The notes under the pieces: generated by a model
What the model was told of the DNA's origin: nothing
Databases searched by the model: none
What the model saw: only the letters and a program-made list of their open reading frames with translations
Made by a program: the position numbers and the translations under genes
Shown here: positions 62,576-64,000 of the stretch, in pieces
Layout: each line of letters begins with the position of its first letter
Numbering within the stretch: position 1 is the first letter of the stretch
Assembly: GCA_964598565.1 (NCBI GenBank)
Contig: CAZRCG010000003.1
Location: 186,001 to 250,000 of the forward strand
Direction of reading: 5' to 3'
Source of the DNA: CAZRCG01 sp964598565
GTDB taxonomy: Bacteria > Bdellovibrionota > UBA2394
Length of the DNA stretch: 64,000 nucleotides

Positions 62576-63351
62576 AGGGAGCTCCTTTTTATAGTTGAAT
62601 GGGTCGACTCACGTACGGATGCAGACTCGCCATGTGCTTCAGCATGATCTTTAGAAATGACGTCCAGAAAAGTTTCCTCTAACGTCTTTTTGTCTGATAG
62701 ATCCTTGATTGAGATTTCTTCGGCAATGCGACCGCGATGAATAATAATAGCCCGCTGACAGGTGGCGGTCACTTCTGAAAGAATATGGGTCGACAGCATT
62801 ACCGTATGATGCCCGGCAAATTCTTGAATCAACGAGCGGATCTCGATGATTTGAAGCGGATCTAATCCCACGGTGGGTTCATCTAATATTATGACAGCGG
62901 GTTTATGAATGACGGCCTGCGCCAAGCCCACTCGCTGACGAAAACCTTTTGATAGATGGCCGATAATGCTCTTACGTCGATCTTGAAGTCCGCATTTTCC
63001 TAAGGCCCATTCTAAGTGCTCGGCTCGCTTCTCACGTGGCACTTTTTTAAGTTCTAAGACGAATTTTAAATAAGACTCCACAGACATTTCTGGATAGAGT
63101 GGAGGGGTCTCGCACAGGTAGCCGATATTTCGTTTTACATTCATGGGGTCTTCGGTAATCGAGTGGTTTGCTACCCAGGCATTTCCCGAGGTGGGACGAT
63201 AAAATCCGGTGAGAATTCGCATGGTGGTTGTCTTTCCAGCGCCATTCGCTCCCAGAAATCCCACAATCTCGCCGTGAGCAACGTCAAACGACAGCGCATG
63301 AAGGGCCGTAAAAGGACCATAGGTCTTTGTAAGCTTATCTACCTTAATCAT
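62572..63351 (-). CDS. ABC transporter ATP-binding protein
   Basis: 259 residues. Walker A LGANGAGKTTTMRILTG, signature LSKGFRQRVGLAQA, Walker B IILDEPTVGLDP, and the switch His in LSTHIL. It powers the GldF-like permease. It is the first gene of the run ATPase-permease-GldG-DUF4340-DUF1844-HtrA. Confidence 0.95.
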   Translation of the reverse strand: MIKVDKLTKTYGPFTALHALSFDVAHGEIVGFLGANGAGKTTTMRILTGFYRPTSGNAWVANHSITEDPMNVKRNIGYLCETPPLYPEMSVESYLKFVLELKKVPREKRAEHLEWALGKCGLQDRRKSIIGHLSKGFRQRVGLAQAVIHKPAVIILDEPTVGLDPLQIIEIRSLIQEFAGHHTVMLSTHILSEVTATCQRAIIIHRGRIAEEISIKDLSDKKTLEETFLDVISKDHAEAHGESASVRESTHSTIKRSSL

Positions 63352-63382
63352 GACAAATCTTAGGCAGAGCTCTGAAAAAGGG

Positions 63383-64000
63383 TCAATGGGTCTCAGTAAT
63401 TTTTAGCGTAACAATTCTTTCATTTAGTAGAGATGGAGGAATGCCCAGTTTTTGACTCGCACGCAAAAGATCGCCCTGAGAACTCTTGAGCGCGTCTTCA
63501 ATGACAGACTTTTCAAGACGATCGACTCGATCTCTCAATCGGTCTCGGGATGAAAGCTCGAAACCCTGAGGGCTGACGACGGGCGCAAAGAGATGCGGTG
63601 GCAGATGGTTCTTTGCGATGGTTGTAATATCGGTGATATTGACGGCGTACTCTACGACATTTTCGAGTTCTCTAATATTGCCCGGCCAAGGGTAGTGAAT
63701 GAGATGAAACAGTGCGTCATCTTGAATGCCGCCAACCTGTTTATTAAATTTTTTTGAAAAGACTTTTATAAAATGGTCCACCAAAGGTTCAATGTCGAGG
63801 GTTCTTTCTCTGAGAGGTGGGAGATACATAGGAATGACATTGAGTCTATAAAATAGGTCTTTGCGAAAGAGCCCTTCTTCAATTTTCTCAAGAAGATTGA
63901 AGTCTGAAGCGGCAACCAAGCGACATCGAAGATTGTACGATCGGTCTTTGAGTGCGACAGTCGATGTTTGAAATACATCGAGTAAACGACTCTGAACTTC
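63383..64000 (-). CDS. Sigma-54-dependent transcriptional activator, 3' part only
   Basis: The frame is open to the last base, so the gene starts beyond the window; 205 residues are visible. They include the end of the sigma-54 AAA+ domain (EVQSRLLDVFQTSTVALKDRS, EEGLFRKDLFYRLNVIPMYLPPLRER, YPWPGNIRELENVVE) and a C-terminal Fis-type helix-turn-helix (VIEDALKSSQGDLLRASQKLGIPPSLLNERI). It works with RNA polymerase-sigma-54. Its regulon and any sensor domain are outside the window. The ABC operon lies just downstream, 31 nt away. Confidence 0.9.
   Translation of the reverse strand, partial: EVQSRLLDVFQTSTVALKDRSYNLRCRLVAASDFNLLEKIEEGLFRKDLFYRLNVIPMYLPPLRERTLDIEPLVDHFIKVFSKKFNKQVGGIQDDALFHLIHYPWPGNIRELENVVEYAVNITDITTIAKNHLPPHLFAPVVSPQGFELSSRDRLRDRVDRLEKSVIEDALKSSQGDLLRASQKLGIPPSLLNERIVTLKITETH

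Noticed and set aside
1..64000. CRISPR array, prophage, or secretion-system gene cluster
   Set aside because: No regularly spaced repeats, no phage structural or cas genes, and no complete secretion or biosynthetic set were found.

Overview
The window reads as a gene-dense chromosome segment of a Gram-negative bacterium. It encodes a FadL-like outer-membrane protein, several lipoproteins with clear lipoboxes, the SecD/SecF/YajC export complex, two HtrA-type envelope proteases, and a MscS channel. Gene content (TPR glycosyltransferase, PilZ protein, DUF1844, DUF4340 with GldF/GldG-like ABC genes, FadL cluster, sigma-54 activator) fits the Bdellovibrionota/Oligoflexia or a delta-proteobacterial relative. 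That placement is inference from gene families, not from a phylogenetic marker analysis.

Layout. 1-6.8 kb: end of a fatty-acid beta-oxidation gene, a TPR glycosyltransferase, lepA, an exported unknown, and a convergent trmH-mscS pair. 7-8.1 kb: two small unknown genes. 8.2-15.7 kb: a tightly overlapping pyrimidine operon, pyrB-pyrC-carA-(unknown)-carB. 15.7-18.3 kb: greA-recG. 18.3-23.2 kb: an accessory zone of decaying genes on both strands (a truncated DUF4143 ATPase, a frameshifted pRiA4b ORF-3-type gene, two further broken genes) among a few exported unknowns. 23.3-30.1 kb: a DsbA-like lipoprotein with a good terminator, then aminotransferase-dehydrogenase-purA-queA-tgt. 30.2-35.6 kb: yajC-secD-secF-recJ-pilZ. 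35.6-43.9 kb: a small cysteine-rich secreted protein, hemJ, a DUF155 protein, hsp20, htrA, an envelope lipoprotein, metG and pckA. 44-48.2 kb: a minus-strand envelope operon (FadL-like, exported unknown, lipoprotein). 48.3-50.7 kb: an XRE-cupin regulator, tRNA-Arg(UCU), and two toxin-antitoxin modules, each followed directly at the toxin stop codon by a copy of the same ~115-bp repeat. 50.9-55.2 kb: a lipoprotein metallopeptidase, rmuC, and a transposase remnant. 55.3-64 kb: an exported GNAT-like protein, thymidine kinase, and a long minus-strand operon ABC ATPase-permease-GldG-DUF4340-DUF1844-HtrA behind a partial sigma-54 activator.

The core blocks connect in obvious ways. pyrBC/carAB supply UMP and tdk salvages thymidine. 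queA-tgt make queuosine, and tgt is followed by the Sec accessory genes as in many bacteria. Several genes or operons (pyrB, greA, the XRE-cupin gene, the first antitoxin) have a -10-like hexamer only 6-9 nt before the start codon and no Shine-Dalgarno, which suggests leaderless transcripts. I found no convincing large novel defence or biosynthetic system. The most unusual structures are the repeat-flanked toxin-antitoxin pair beside the tRNA, a perfect 22-bp inverted repeat after pckA, the unknown gene embedded between carA and carB, and the decaying accessory zone.
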